From Bradyrhizobium sp. AZCC 1610 (GTDB lineage: Bacteria > Pseudomonadota > Alphaproteobacteria > Rhizobiales > Xanthobacteraceae), in assembly GCF_036924515.1 (NCBI RefSeq), contig NZ_JAZHRR010000001.1:3691001-3755000 (forward strand): a stretch of 64,000 nucleotides of DNA, given 5' to 3'. The position numbers and the translations under genes were made by a program. Numbering within the stretch: position 1 is the stretch's first letter; every line of letters begins with the position of its first letter. Below the pieces are notes generated by a model that was given only the letters and a program-made list of their open reading frames with translations, did no database searches and was not told where the DNA came from. This document shows, piece by piece, positions 27,322 through 36,431 of this stretch.

Positions 27322-28880
27322 GGTACGTCAGCCTCTCCATCGACTGAAACTTCGCGTCCAGCCCTGTCGTTACCGCGAAGATTGATCTTCCCGCCGTCAA
27401 ATCGCAGGGTCCATCCTTGAACCGGGGCACCCGCGCCCAATGCCAAGCGCTGGAACAGGAACGTGCCGTCGTTCAACCAGCTTCCCTTGGTCGCGACGAT
27501 CCCGGTGGCGGCTGGTTCGCTCTTGCGATAAAGCCCGTCTAACCCGATCGGGCCGGTAAACCTGAGTGACGGCCTTGTTGGATCCCGGTTGTTGAACTCC
27601 AGCTCAAAGCGCGGACGCGGATCGGCAAGCGTGAGTGAGAGCGATTTCACGTTCAACGGGTTGCCGGGAAATTTGTAGGTCTTTCCCGAGATGGAAGACG
27701 CGATTCCCGACGTTGCGCCAACCTCCGTCGCCTTTTCGGTTGAAATATCGCGGATTGCGCCTGCCAGCAGGTTGGCGCCTGCTGGGTCCGGCGGGAGCGG
27801 CGTTTCGGATTTGACCGCGCTGGAAATATGATCAGCAAGTCTGCCTAGCGAACAGAAATTCCTGGCCGTCGTCACCGCGACGATGTCCAGCGCAGGAAAA
27901 ACCATGATGACCTGGCAATGGTACCCCACCGCCATATAGACCTGCTTGTTGGGCAAGGCCCAAAAGAAGTTGGAGTATCTTAGCTCCGGACTAGACGACG
28001 AGTTCATGTTCACGTTGGCACGGCTCGCCTTCTCGACCCAATCCCGTGGAACAAGCGGTTTTCCTTCCCATTCGCCCTGGCGCAAATAGAGATAGCCGAT
28101 CTTCGCCATGTCGCGAGGATGCAGGGCCAGGCCGTATCCGCCGGTCGAGATGCCCTGGGGATCGCGCCGCCAGTTCCACGCGCTGATCCCCAGGGGACCA
28201 AACAGCCTGGCCTTTGCGTAATCGGATGCGCTCATCCCGGTCAGCTTGGTGAGGACGGCGGAAAGCAGGTGCGGATTGCCGCTGTTGTAATTGAAGATGT
28301 CGCCGGGCGTGTTCGACATCGGGCGGTCCAGAATAAATTTGACCCAGTCCGGACTACGCTCCATTTCGATCAACGAATCCGGCCGCCCGTTGAGCGGTTC
28401 GCTCCAGTCTAGTCCGGAAGTCATGTCCAACAGGCTCTGAACCGTGATCGCCTTCTTTTTATCATCCACATTGGCAATGCTGCGGTCACCGAAGAAGTCC
28501 AGCATCTGATGGTTGGCGCTATCCAGCAGGCCGTCCTTGTAGGCGATCGCGGTCAAAGTGCCGATTACCGCTTTGGTAACGGAGTTGGTAATGTGGGGAA
28601 TATCCGCCGTGTACGGCGCATAAGAGGCATCGAGGACAATCCGCCCATGCCGCACAATCAGCAGACTATCGAAGCTCCGGCTCGTTCCGTACTCGATCAG
28701 CTTTGCAAGCGCCGCCGGGTCCATGCCCTGCTCTTCCGGCGTCGATGTTTGCCACTGCGTCGTCGGCCAAGCGGACTCCGATGCGGCTTGGGCGAATGCA
28801 GCGGGACCGCAGCACGTTAACCCCACGAGAGCGATTGTGCCGAACACGATCCTCGAAACGGCAAGACCTGGATTACGCAT
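27318..28880 (-). CDS. Exported serine hydrolase (beta-lactamase/PBP fold)
   Basis: 520 residues. A signal peptide (IVFGTIALVGLTCCGPAAFA) contains a Cys pair, so a lipoprotein is possible but not clear. The nucleophile motif SVTK (SxxK) is near residue 100 and YNSG (YxN) near 200, which places it among class C beta-lactamase-like esterases and peptidases; the third motif may be YHCQ. The C-terminal ~150 residues form an extra domain with no recognised name. Substrate unknown. It lies 27 nt upstream of a cyclase gene on the same strand in the order cyclase then hydrolase. Confidence 0.87.
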   Translation of the reverse strand: MRNPGLAVSRIVFGTIALVGLTCCGPAAFAQAASESAWPTTQWQTSTPEEQGMDPAALAKLIEYGTSRSFDSLLIVRHGRIVLDASYAPYTADIPHITNSVTKAVIGTLTAIAYKDGLLDSANHQMLDFFGDRSIANVDDKKKAITVQSLLDMTSGLDWSEPLNGRPDSLIEMERSPDWVKFILDRPMSNTPGDIFNYNSGNPHLLSAVLTKLTGMSASDYAKARLFGPLGISAWNWRRDPQGISTGGYGLALHPRDMAKIGYLYLRQGEWEGKPLVPRDWVEKASRANVNMNSSSSPELRYSNFFWALPNKQVYMAVGYHCQVIMVFPALDIVAVTTARNFCSLGRLADHISSAVKSETPLPPDPAGANLLAGAIRDISTEKATEVGATSGIASSISGKTYKFPGNPLNVKSLSLTLADPRPRFELEFNNRDPTRPSLRFTGPIGLDGLYRKSEPAATGIVATKGSWLNDGTFLFQRLALGAGAPVQGWTLRFDGGKINLRGNDRAGREVSVDGEADVP

Positions 28881-28907
28881 CAGCGCCTCATGTCATGGGG
28901 TTGCAAC

Positions 28908-30167
28908 CTAACCGGCCAGATACCGCTCGTACTTGCCGCCAACGACCTCGTCCGCGGCGATATCAGGATCAAGCGTATAAAGATCCTGCGCGCGGCCGAT
29001 CCCGCGCAGGGCGTAGCGGCCGGTGGACACGAGGTAGTTCCGCCCGGCGGCATCGAGACCTGCGCGAAATGCCGACGACATCAGCAGTTCACGGTCGACC
29101 GAGCGGCACATCGAGGCGATGCGGCTCACCTCGTTGACGGCGGGCCCCACCACGGTGAAGTCGAGCCGGTCGTCGCTGCCGATATTGCCGTAGAAAACCT
29201 CGCCGACATGCAGCCCGACATGGGCCGAGGTCACGGGCCGGCCCTCGGCCGTGCGGCGGGCAGTGAGCGCCTTCATGTTGCGGCGGAAGCGATGCTCGGC
29301 ACGCAGCGCGGTGCGCTTGGCCTTCGCCATGTTGTCATCGGTAAACATCGCCAGCACGCCGTCGCCGATCAGCTTCAGCACCTCGCCGCCGGCTTCGTGA
29401 ATGGCGTCGATCGAGGCCTGCGCGTAATCGTTGAGGAACGGAATGATCTCGCCGGGATCGATGCTTTCGCTGATCGCGGTCGAACCGCGCAGGTCGGAAA
29501 ACCACAGCACCGTGTTGATGCGCTCGGTGACGCCGCGCGCGATCCGCCCGCGCAGCACCTGCTCGGCGGTGTCGCGCCCGAGATAGACGCGCCCCAGCGT
29601 CTTGGTAATGTCGGCCTGCGCCGCAGATTTGATCGCCAGCCCCAGCACCGGCACGAGATCGCGCAGCGCCGCGAGCCCCTGCGCGCCAAACCCCTCGTCG
29701 CGCCTTGTCACCCAATAGGAATAGACGCAGTCCATCTGTCCCATGGTGCCGGCCTCGCCGAACTGATGCACATAGGCCACGAGATGCTTGTGGCCCTTCT
29801 CGGCGAGTTCATTCACGAACTTGAACCTGTGGGTCCGGCCGTCAGCGAGGTCGATCGGCAGCTCCTGATAGCCGTTTTCAAGCATGTGATAGAAGATCGA
29901 ACTGCGCCAGGCCTCCGCGGCTTCGCCCTCACTGGTCGAGCCATATTCGAACACGTCGCTTTCGTTGGTCTCGGCGTCGTTCCAGCGAAAGCCGCGCCCC
30001 TCGAAAATCGGGTGCAGCGTATCGATGAAGACCATTCCGCGCGACACATGAAGACCTTCGGTGCGGCAGCGCTCGCAGAAGCCGCGGACCAAGTCGTTTT
30101 GGGGCAGGCCAGTGAGACCCTGGCTGACCAGCCAGTTCGTCAGGCGCAGACGGGGCGTGAGTTCCAT
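28908..30167 (-). CDS. Adenylate/guanylate cyclase with N-terminal sensor region
   Basis: 419 residues. The N-terminal ~200 residues (RGFCERCRTEGLHVSRGMVF, FVNELAEKGHKHLVAYVHQF) resemble a sensory region found with several rhizobial cyclases. The class III cyclase domain follows (about 215-395), with metal Asp residues in VLWFSDLRGSTAIS and LKLIGDGVLAMF and the VVGPAVNEVSRIASM substrate region. Catalytically complete by eye. Probably co-transcribed with the hydrolase. Distinct from the GAF cyclase at 6043-7311. Confidence 0.86.
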   Translation of the reverse strand: MELTPRLRLTNWLVSQGLTGLPQNDLVRGFCERCRTEGLHVSRGMVFIDTLHPIFEGRGFRWNDAETNESDVFEYGSTSEGEAAEAWRSSIFYHMLENGYQELPIDLADGRTHRFKFVNELAEKGHKHLVAYVHQFGEAGTMGQMDCVYSYWVTRRDEGFGAQGLAALRDLVPVLGLAIKSAAQADITKTLGRVYLGRDTAEQVLRGRIARGVTERINTVLWFSDLRGSTAISESIDPGEIIPFLNDYAQASIDAIHEAGGEVLKLIGDGVLAMFTDDNMAKAKRTALRAEHRFRRNMKALTARRTAEGRPVTSAHVGLHVGEVFYGNIGSDDRLDFTVVGPAVNEVSRIASMCRSVDRELLMSSAFRAGLDAAGRNYLVSTGRYALRGIGRAQDLYTLDPDIAADEVVGGKYERYLAG

Positions 30168-30230
30168 ACGGCCATTATGCCGCGCAATCGTGACGGGTGG
30201 AAGGCTGCGCCCTTCAACCCCTCGCGCGCG

Positions 30231-30620
30231 TCACCGCCTCGCCGTCTTCCTTGACGAAGGACTGGACGGGTTGTCGAGCAGATCAAGCACCAGCTCCGAC
30301 GGCCGGCACAGCCGGACGCCCTTCGGCGTCACCACGATCGGCCAGTTGATCAGGATCGGATGCTGAATCATGAAATCGATCAGCTCGTCGTCGCTCCATT
30401 TCGGATCGGCAAGGCTGAGCTCTGCATAGGGCGTGTCCTTTTTGCGCAACAGCTCGCGTGGCGAGATTCCCAATGCCCTGATCAACTCGCCCAGCCGCGC
30501 GCGGCTCGGCGGCGTCTTCAGGTATTCGATCACCTCGGGCTCCTCGCCGCTCTGCCGGATCATCGCCAGCGCGTTGCGCGAGGTGCCGCAGGCAGGATTG
30601 TGATAGATCGTGATGGTCAA
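30231..30620 (-). CDS. arsC: Arsenate reductase ArsC, glutaredoxin-linked type
   Basis: 129 residues. The catalytic Cys is in HNPACGTSRNAL, followed by the conserved EYLKTPPSRARL and Arg residues of the glutathione/glutaredoxin-dependent ArsC family. It reduces arsenate to arsenite for export by Acr3. No ATG fits; a TTG at 30618-30620 overlaps the acr3 stop as TTGA, a coupling equivalent to ATGA, and starts the protein exactly where the family begins. Second, unrelated arsenate reductase domain: see 31934-32791. Confidence 0.92.
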   Translation of the reverse strand: MTITIYHNPACGTSRNALAMIRQSGEEPEVIEYLKTPPSRARLGELIRALGISPRELLRKKDTPYAELSLADPKWSDDELIDFMIQHPILINWPIVVTPKGVRLCRPSELVLDLLDNPSSPSSRKTARR

Positions 30621-31675
30621 ACCTCCGCTTCCTTCTTGATGGCACCGGAAGCACTGACACCATTCTCGTACCAGCTCCTCGACGCCTTCACGAGATAGAC
30701 GACAGAGAGCATTACGGGCACCTCGACCAGCACGCCGACCACGGTGGCCAATGCCGCCCCTGAATCGAGGCCGAACAAGCTGATAGCTGCGGCAACGGCG
30801 AGTTCGAAAAAGTTGCTGGCGCCGATCAGTGCGGCAGGCGCGGCGACGCACCAGGCGACGCCGAAGCGACGGCTCAGCCAATAAGCCAGCCCAGCATTGA
30901 GATAGACCTGGATCAGAATGGGCACTGCCAGCAATACGATCACAAGCGGCTGTGCGATGATCTGCTCGCCCTGGAAGCCGAACAACAGCACCAGTGTGGT
31001 CAGCAGCGCGACCAAGGACACCGGCTGCAGCACGTGAAGTGTCCGCTGCAATACCTCCGGCCCGGTGGCAAGCAGCGCGCGACGCCATAGTTGCGCAATG
31101 ATGACGGGTACCACGATATACAATACCACGGAGATCAGCAGTGTTGCCCAAGGCACTGCGATCGAGGCGACACCAAGCAGCAGCCCGACCAGCGGGGCGA
31201 AAGCAAACACCATGATGACGTCATTGAGCGCGACCTGGCTCAGCGTGTAATGCGGCTCGCCCTCGCACAGGTTCGACCATACGAACACCATGGCCGTGCA
31301 AGGCGCTGCCGCCAGCAGAATGAGGCCGGCGATATAGGATGGAATTTGTGCCGATGGCAGCCATGGCGCGAACAGATGACCGATAAACAGCGAACCCAGC
31401 AGCGCCATCGAGAACGGCTTCACCGCCCAGTTGATGAACAGAGTGACGCCAACGCCGCGCCAATGCTCGCGCACCTGGCCGAGCGCGCCGAAGTCGATCT
31501 TCAGCAGCATCGGGATGATCATCAACCATACCAGCCCGGCTACCGGCAGGTTGACCCGCGCAATCTCCGCGCTCGCAATGGTCGCGAACAGTCCGGGCAG
31601 CAGGTGCCCGAGTGCGACACCCGCGACGATGCACAGCGCCACCCACAACGAGAGATAACGTTCGAACAGGTTCAT
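30617..31675 (-). CDS. acr3: Arsenite efflux permease, ACR3 family
   Basis: 352 residues, 10 membrane helices. Key residues are the Cys in AAAPCTAMVFVWSNL and the Glu in GASNFFELAVAAA, both conserved in ACR3 proteins. It exports arsenite driven by proton motive force. First gene of the acr3-arsC unit, divergent from the arsR-arsC fusion, whose product probably represses both directions. The 5' leader has a (CT)8 run at 31709-31724. Confidence 0.95.
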   Translation of the reverse strand: MNLFERYLSLWVALCIVAGVALGHLLPGLFATIASAEIARVNLPVAGLVWLMIIPMLLKIDFGALGQVREHWRGVGVTLFINWAVKPFSMALLGSLFIGHLFAPWLPSAQIPSYIAGLILLAAAPCTAMVFVWSNLCEGEPHYTLSQVALNDVIMVFAFAPLVGLLLGVASIAVPWATLLISVVLYIVVPVIIAQLWRRALLATGPEVLQRTLHVLQPVSLVALLTTLVLLFGFQGEQIIAQPLVIVLLAVPILIQVYLNAGLAYWLSRRFGVAWCVAAPAALIGASNFFELAVAAAISLFGLDSGAALATVVGVLVEVPVMLSVVYLVKASRSWYENGVSASGAIKKEAEV

Positions 31676-31933
31676 GAAGGCGACATCCGGGCATGACTAA
31701 GAGAAGCGCTCTCTCTCTCTCTCTTGGCTATCTCGCACAGCCGTGACCGTGCGATGACCTCCGATATTGCAGACTCAGCCGACTCGCAAGAAATATGTCT
31801 TGATTTCTCGACACGTTGAATTAAAAAATAATGCCAATGGCGCGTATTACGGCGCGCTTTACGCAGGATGTCACCGAACCGTCATTTAATTCGTCGATAA
31901 ACATGGACACGATGAAGAGACCGCGAGAAACTA
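31676..31933. promoter_or_regulatory. Divergent ars promoter region
   Basis: 258 bases between acr3 and the arsR-arsC fusion. It is AT-rich in the centre (TTGAATTAAAAAATAATGCC) and holds the (CT)8 tract close to acr3. A clean ArsR palindrome was not found by eye. Confidence 0.55.
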
Positions 31934-32791
31934 ATGGAAGCAAATAGTCGCGAAGCAAGCGCCATAGAGGGTTTTGGATCGCTGGCGCAGGCGACCCGCC
32001 TTGCCGCGGTACGCCATCTGCTCGCCGTCCATCCGCTAAGCCTGCCCGCCGGTGAAATCGCCCGGCTGTGCGAGGTGCCGCACAACACCATGTCGACGCA
32101 CCTCGGTATTTTGAGCCGAGCCGGTTTGGTCTCCGTCGAGAAGGACGGCCGCTCGATGAACTATCGGGCAGACGTCGGCGGATTTAGGGGCTTGCTCGAA
32201 TTTCTCTCTCGGGACTGCTGCAACGGCCGCCCCGAACTCTGCGGCGATGCCTTCGATCTCCCATCCGAAGCAACGGGGAAGTTCATGACGCCTGCGTTCA
32301 ACGTCCTCTTTCTGTGCACCCAAAATTCGGCCCGCTCGATCATCGCCGAAGCCCTGCTCGAGAAGATCGGCCGTGGCCGCTTCCGCGCCTATTCCGCCGG
32401 ATCGGAACCGGCCCGAGAACCCGTTCCCGAAGTCATCGACCGGCTGAAGGCTCTTGGACACGACGTGTCCCGCCTGCATTCAAAGTCGTGGGATGAGTTC
32501 CGAGGTCCGCAGGCTCCCCGAATGGACTTCATCATCGCGCTCTGCGATGCGCCGAATGGCCAGTTTTGTCCGGACCTCGGCGCCCAGTTCGTCACCGGCG
32601 CCTGGCCCCTGCCCGACCCGGCGCAGTTCACGGGGTCGTCCACCGAGCGCACCACGCTTCTGAACGAACTCTACGCCATGATCCGGCGCCGCATCGAAAT
32701 CTTCACAAGCCTTCCGTTCGACTCGCTGGACCGTATGGCGATCAAGGCTCGACTGGACGAAATCGGCGATACAACGCGCGTTTCCCCTTAA
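31934..32791 (+). CDS. ArsR repressor fused to arsenate reductase (LMWP type)
   Basis: 285 residues, two domains. Residues 1-110 form an ArsR winged helix (recognition helix [18 protein letters not shown]) with a likely As(III) site at Cys95, Cys96 and Cys103 ([11 protein letters not shown]). Residues 120-275 are a low-molecular-weight phosphatase-type arsenate reductase with catalytic Cys128 in [10 protein letters not shown]. The fusion couples arsenate reduction to derepression and is known from rhizobia and relatives. It heads the unit with gapdh and arsJ, 11 nt before the GAPDH gene. Confidence 0.9.
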   Translation: MEANSREASAIEGFGSLAQATRLAAVRHLLAVHPLSLPAGEIARLCEVPHNTMSTHLGILSRAGLVSVEKDGRSMNYRADVGGFRGLLEFLSRDCCNGRPELCGDAFDLPSEATGKFMTPAFNVLFLCTQNSARSIIAEALLEKIGRGRFRAYSAGSEPAREPVPEVIDRLKALGHDVSRLHSKSWDEFRGPQAPRMDFIIALCDAPNGQFCPDLGAQFVTGAWPLPDPAQFTGSSTERTTLLNELYAMIRRRIEIFTSLPFDSLDRMAIKARLDEIGDTTRVSP

Positions 32792-32802
32792 GGAAGTTCT
32801 CT

Positions 32803-33846
32803 ATGAAAGTTGGAATCAATGGCATGGGCCGCATGGGCAGGCTCGCGCTGCGTTCGGCGCTTGGCGGCATACATCGTCCGGAAAGCGATCCTCGCGCCGA
32901 GAACCGGTTGGAAGTCGTTCATATCAACGAATTGAAGGGTGGAATCGCGGCGACGGCGCATCTGCTCGAATTCGACAGTATTCATGGCCGCTGGCACGCG
33001 CCGATCGCGGTCGATTCCGATAATGCCATTGCGATCGGCAAGAACCGGATCGGCTTCAGCGAAAAGGCCAGTCCAGGCGACGTCGCCTGGGGCGATCTCG
33101 GCTGCGACATCGTGCTGGAGTGCACCGGCAAATTCCTGAAGCCGGACCAGCTTCAGGCCTACTTCGACCGGGGCGTCAAACGGGTGATCGTCGCCGCTCC
33201 CGTGAAGGATGACGCGGCGCTCAACATCGTGGTCGGCGTCAACGATCATCTCTACGATCCCGCCCGGCATCGGCTGCTGACGGCGGCATCCTGCACGACC
33301 AATTGCCTGGCTCCCGTCGTCAAGGTTATCCACGAGTCGATCGGAATCCGGCACGGACAGATCACCACGATCCACAATCCGACCAATACCAACGTCGTCG
33401 TTGACGCACCACACAAGGACCTTCGCCGTGCAAGGTCCGCGATGCTTTCGATGCAGCCCACGACGACCGGGAGCGCGACCGCAATCTCGTTGATCTATCC
33501 CGAACTCAAGGGCAAGCTGAACGGCCACGCCGTGCGCATCCCCGTCCTGAACGCCAGCCTGACCGACTGTGTCTTCGAATTGAAGCGCCCGACAACGGCC
33601 GAGGAGGTCAATCAGCTTTTCAAATCCGCCTCCGAAAGCGTTTTGGCTGGTATCTTGGGTCTGGAGACCAGACCTCTCGTTTCGGCCGACTACAACAACG
33701 ATCCGCGCAGCTCGATCGTCGACGCTTTGAGCACGATGGTGACTGACGAAACGCTGCTGAAGGTCTACGCTTGGTACGACAACGAAGTCGGCTATGCCTG
33801 CCGAATGGTCGATCTTGCCAACATTGTTCAGCGATCGGGCGTGTAA
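32803..33846 (+). CDS. Ars-linked glyceraldehyde-3-phosphate dehydrogenase
   Basis: 347 residues. NAD-binding [14 protein letters not shown] begins the protein; the catalytic Cys is in [12 protein letters not shown]. Together with ArsJ, this enzyme type makes 1-arseno-3-phosphoglycerate from arsenate and glyceraldehyde 3-phosphate, which ArsJ exports, giving a reductase-free route of arsenate removal. Start chosen at ATG 32803 with AAGGAAG upstream. It lies 3 nt before arsJ. A housekeeping GAPDH is presumably elsewhere. Confidence 0.92.
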   Translation: MKVGINGMGRMGRLALRSALGGIHRPESDPRAENRLEVVHINELKGGIAATAHLLEFDSIHGRWHAPIAVDSDNAIAIGKNRIGFSEKASPGDVAWGDLGCDIVLECTGKFLKPDQLQAYFDRGVKRVIVAAPVKDDAALNIVVGVNDHLYDPARHRLLTAASCTTNCLAPVVKVIHESIGIRHGQITTIHNPTNTNVVVDAPHKDLRRARSAMLSMQPTTTGSATAISLIYPELKGKLNGHAVRIPVLNASLTDCVFELKRPTTAEEVNQLFKSASESVLAGILGLETRPLVSADYNNDPRSSIVDALSTMVTDETLLKVYAWYDNEVGYACRMVDLANIVQRSGV

Positions 33847-33849
33847 GCC

Positions 33850-35079
33850 ATGGTCCGAAACTATCTCATCGTAACGGCATCCTATTGGGGCTTCACGCTC
33901 GTCGACGGCGCGTTGCGTATGCTGGTCCTGTTCCATTTTTTCCGGCTGGGATACACGCCGTTCACCCTGGCGTTCCTGTTTCTGCTCTACGAAGCCGCCG
34001 GAATCGGTGCCAACCTGGCCGGCGGCTACTTCGCGTCGCGTTTCGGCATTCCGCGGATGCTTGCGATCGGCCAGATGCTCCAGATCGCCGGCTTGTTGAT
34101 GCTATCCGCACTTGATCCCGGTTGGGGGGCCGCGGCATCGGTCGTCTGGGTCGTCATCGCCCAGGGCATCGCCGGCGTTGCCAAGGACCTGACCAAGACC
34201 GCATCGAAATCGGCGATCAAGGCAACCTCTGCGGAAGGCAGCGGGCAGCTTTTCCGGTGGGTCGCGTGGTTCACGGGCTCGAAGAACGCGATGAAGGGAA
34301 TCGGATTCTTTGTCGGTGGTCTTCTGCTCGATCTCGCAGGCTTCACCCATGCGCTTTGGTTGATGGCCGCCCTGCTCGGCGTGATCTTCGTCGCGGGGCT
34401 GCTGCTGCTGCCGTCTCAGCTGGGCAAGGCGAAATCGTCGAAAACTATCCGTGAGCTGTTCGGCAAGTCGCGCGGCGTCAATCTTCTGGCGGCCGCACGC
34501 ATCTTCATGTTCGGGGCAAGGGATGTCTGGTTCGTCGTTGGCTTGCCGGTCTTTCTCTACGCCTACGGGTGGAAATTCCTGCAAGTGGGCGCATTCCTGG
34601 CGGCCTGGACCATTGCCTATGGGGGCGTGCAGGCGATCGCGCCCTCGCTCGTGAGCCGTAGCGCGGACGGCCTCAGCCGTGAGGTACCGGCCTCAAGGAT
34701 CTGGGCCGCACTTCTCGCGGCGGTGCCGATTGCCTTGGCGATTATCATGAACTCAACCGAGGTTGGACGCCCCGATGTCATCCTGGTAGTCGGGTTGGCG
34801 CTCTTCGGATTGCCCTTCGCCGTAAACTCGTCCCTGCATTCGTATCTCATTCTGGCCTACGCCGGATCCGAAAAGGCCGCGGAAGACGTCGGCTTCTACT
34901 ATGCCGCCAATGCGGCCGGCCGCCTCCTCGGCATCACGCTATCCGGTGTGCTGTATCAGGTCGCGGGCATCACGGGCTGCCTGATCGGCTCCGCGGTCAT
35001 GTTGCTGCTCTGCTCGCTAATCACATTCCTGCTTCCGCAGAACGCAGATTTATCGACGACAAGGCCTGCGTCCGTCTGA
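33850..35079 (+). CDS. arsJ: ArsJ organoarsenical efflux permease
   Basis: 409 residues, MFS fold with about 11-12 membrane helices. The N-terminus NYLIVTASYWGFTLVDGALR and the inserted KDLTKTASKSAIKA after helix 4 are hallmarks of ArsJ. It exports 1-arseno-3-phosphoglycerate, which breaks down outside to arsenate. The immediately preceding GAPDH gene is its functional partner. It converges with arsH, 38 nt apart. Confidence 0.93.
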   Translation: MVRNYLIVTASYWGFTLVDGALRMLVLFHFFRLGYTPFTLAFLFLLYEAAGIGANLAGGYFASRFGIPRMLAIGQMLQIAGLLMLSALDPGWGAAASVVWVVIAQGIAGVAKDLTKTASKSAIKATSAEGSGQLFRWVAWFTGSKNAMKGIGFFVGGLLLDLAGFTHALWLMAALLGVIFVAGLLLLPSQLGKAKSSKTIRELFGKSRGVNLLAAARIFMFGARDVWFVVGLPVFLYAYGWKFLQVGAFLAAWTIAYGGVQAIAPSLVSRSADGLSREVPASRIWAALLAAVPIALAIIMNSTEVGRPDVILVVGLALFGLPFAVNSSLHSYLILAYAGSEKAAEDVGFYYAANAAGRLLGITLSGVLYQVAGITGCLIGSAVMLLLCSLITFLLPQNADLSTTRPASV

Positions 35080-35117
35080 TCCAGAATTGCTTTTTCCCAG
35101 GCTGCTTTGCGGTTCCT

Positions 35118-35885
35118 TCACGCCTTAGAACCCCTCCGCTGATGGGCCGTCGCGATCGCTGAAAGATCCGACGCGGCATCGCGTTGCGGACCTGCGGCCG
35201 CCCTGCGCTCGGAGTAGCGGTCCGTCAGGGTCGCGACGTGGGGCCGAAGCAGAACTGTGAATCGAACTAGCTCTTCGATGACGTCGACGATCCGTTCGTA
35301 GTAGCTCGATGGCTTCATCCGCCCGGCCTCGTTGAACTCCTGGAATGCCTGTGGAACGCTCGACTGGTTGGGAATGGTAAACATCCGCGTCCAGCGTCCC
35401 AGAAGCCGTAGCGTGTTGACGGCGTTGAAGGACTGCGAGCCGCCGCAAACCTGCATGACCGCCAGCGTTCGGCCTTGGGTCGGCCGCATACCACCCATGT
35501 TGAGCGGCAGATGATCGATCTGCGCCTTCATGACACCTGTGATCTGGCCGTGCCGCTCCGGACTGCACCAGATTTGCCCCTCCGACCACATTGACAGCTC
35601 ACGCAGCTCCTGCACCGCCGGATGATCGTCGCCCTCGAACTGGTCCGGCAACGGGAGGTCGGATGGATCGAAGATGCGCGGTTCAGCCCCAAAAAAGCGG
35701 ACGAGACGGGCGGCTTCCTCGACAACCAGCCGCGAATAGGAGCGTTCCCGCAGCGATCCGTAGAGCAGCAGGATGCGCGGCGAATGCCGAGGGGTGGCGG
35801 CAAGACTGCTCGCCAGGCCTTGCGGCGCGTGCCGCGTGTCGAGAGCGGGCAGGAAATCGAGATCGGATAGTGTGCGAACTCTCAT
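35118..35885 (-). CDS. arsH: ArsH, NADPH-dependent FMN reductase
   Basis: 255 residues. Flavodoxin-like fold with the FMN phosphate loop in [16 protein letters not shown] and the ArsH-specific [17 protein letters not shown]. ArsH oxidises trivalent methylated or aromatic arsenicals to less toxic pentavalent forms. Encoded alone on the minus strand between the two ars clusters and divergent from the second arsR, sharing its palindrome-rich promoter region (35886-36053). Confidence 0.94.
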   Translation of the reverse strand: MRVRTLSDLDFLPALDTRHAPQGLASSLAATPRHSPRILLLYGSLRERSYSRLVVEEAARLVRFFGAEPRIFDPSDLPLPDQFEGDDHPAVQELRELSMWSEGQIWCSPERHGQITGVMKAQIDHLPLNMGGMRPTQGRTLAVMQVCGGSQSFNAVNTLRLLGRWTRMFTIPNQSSVPQAFQEFNEAGRMKPSSYYERIVDVIEELVRFTVLLRPHVATLTDRYSERRAAAGPQRDAASDLSAIATAHQRRGSKA

Positions 35886-35944
35886 ACGTGTTCAGCCATT
35901 GCAGGAGTCGAAGAAGCAAGCGCGAGAAATGCGCCAATAATTCC

Positions 35945-36015
35945 ATATATCTAGAATTATCGATATATAGGGAATTGTCAAGTCGACGCGCTGTATTTCC
36001 ATCATTCTGGAAATA
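35945..36015. promoter_or_regulatory. Two ArsR-type palindromes between arsH and arsR2
   Basis: Arms ATATATC and GATATAT, 10 bases apart (35945-35968), and arms TATTTCCA and TGGAAATA, 6 bases apart (35994-36015). TATTTCCA recurs at 36406-36413 before the monooxygenase gene. They probably bind the repressor encoded at 36054 and control arsH and the arsR2 unit. Confidence 0.7.
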
Positions 36016-36053
36016 TGGTTGACGCCGTCGCCGAAGCATGAAACATTACCGGC

Positions 36054-36377
36054 ATGAAACTCGATGATGCCGCCGCCCATCTCGAAGCGCTGGGCAATCC
36101 GACCCGGCTCAAAATCTACCGCGCGCTGATCCGCGCCGGTGGCGCCGGGCTTGCGGTGGGACGACTGCAGGAGAAGCTGAAAATCGCGCCCTCCACGCTC
36201 TCCCACCACATCAAGGCGCTGGTGGTGGTCGGCCTCGTGACCCAGGTGCGCGATGCGACCACGCTGATCTGCCACGCCAACTACGAAGTGATGCGGGAGC
36301 TGATGGGATTTCTGGTCGCGGAATGCTGCATTGAAAGCGCCGAAACCGAAACAAAGGATGCCAAGACGGCGGCATAA
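36054..36377 (+). CDS. arsR: ArsR family repressor (second copy)
   Basis: 107 residues, a winged-helix repressor with the recognition region IAPSTLSHHIKALVVVGLV. Candidate metalloid ligands are Cys in TTLICHANY and the Cys pair in VAECCIES near the C-terminus. It is unrelated in detail to the repressor domain at 31934, so the two ars units probably respond separately. It heads the unit with the flavin monooxygenase and two MFS genes. Confidence 0.9.
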   Translation: MKLDDAAAHLEALGNPTRLKIYRALIRAGGAGLAVGRLQEKLKIAPSTLSHHIKALVVVGLVTQVRDATTLICHANYEVMRELMGFLVAECCIESAETETKDAKTAA

Positions 36378-36431
36378 GCATCATCATTTGCGACCTATAT
36401 TTCGATATTTCCAGTTTTATGGGAGAATGCC

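Noticed and set aside
28890..30254. 454-codon plus-strand frame opposite the cyclase
   Set aside because: Antisense shadow; the minus-strand cyclase has a full catalytic set.
30621..31151. Extension of arsC upstream into acr3
   Set aside because: That part is a shadow of acr3 in another frame; the family begins at the TTG 30618-30620.
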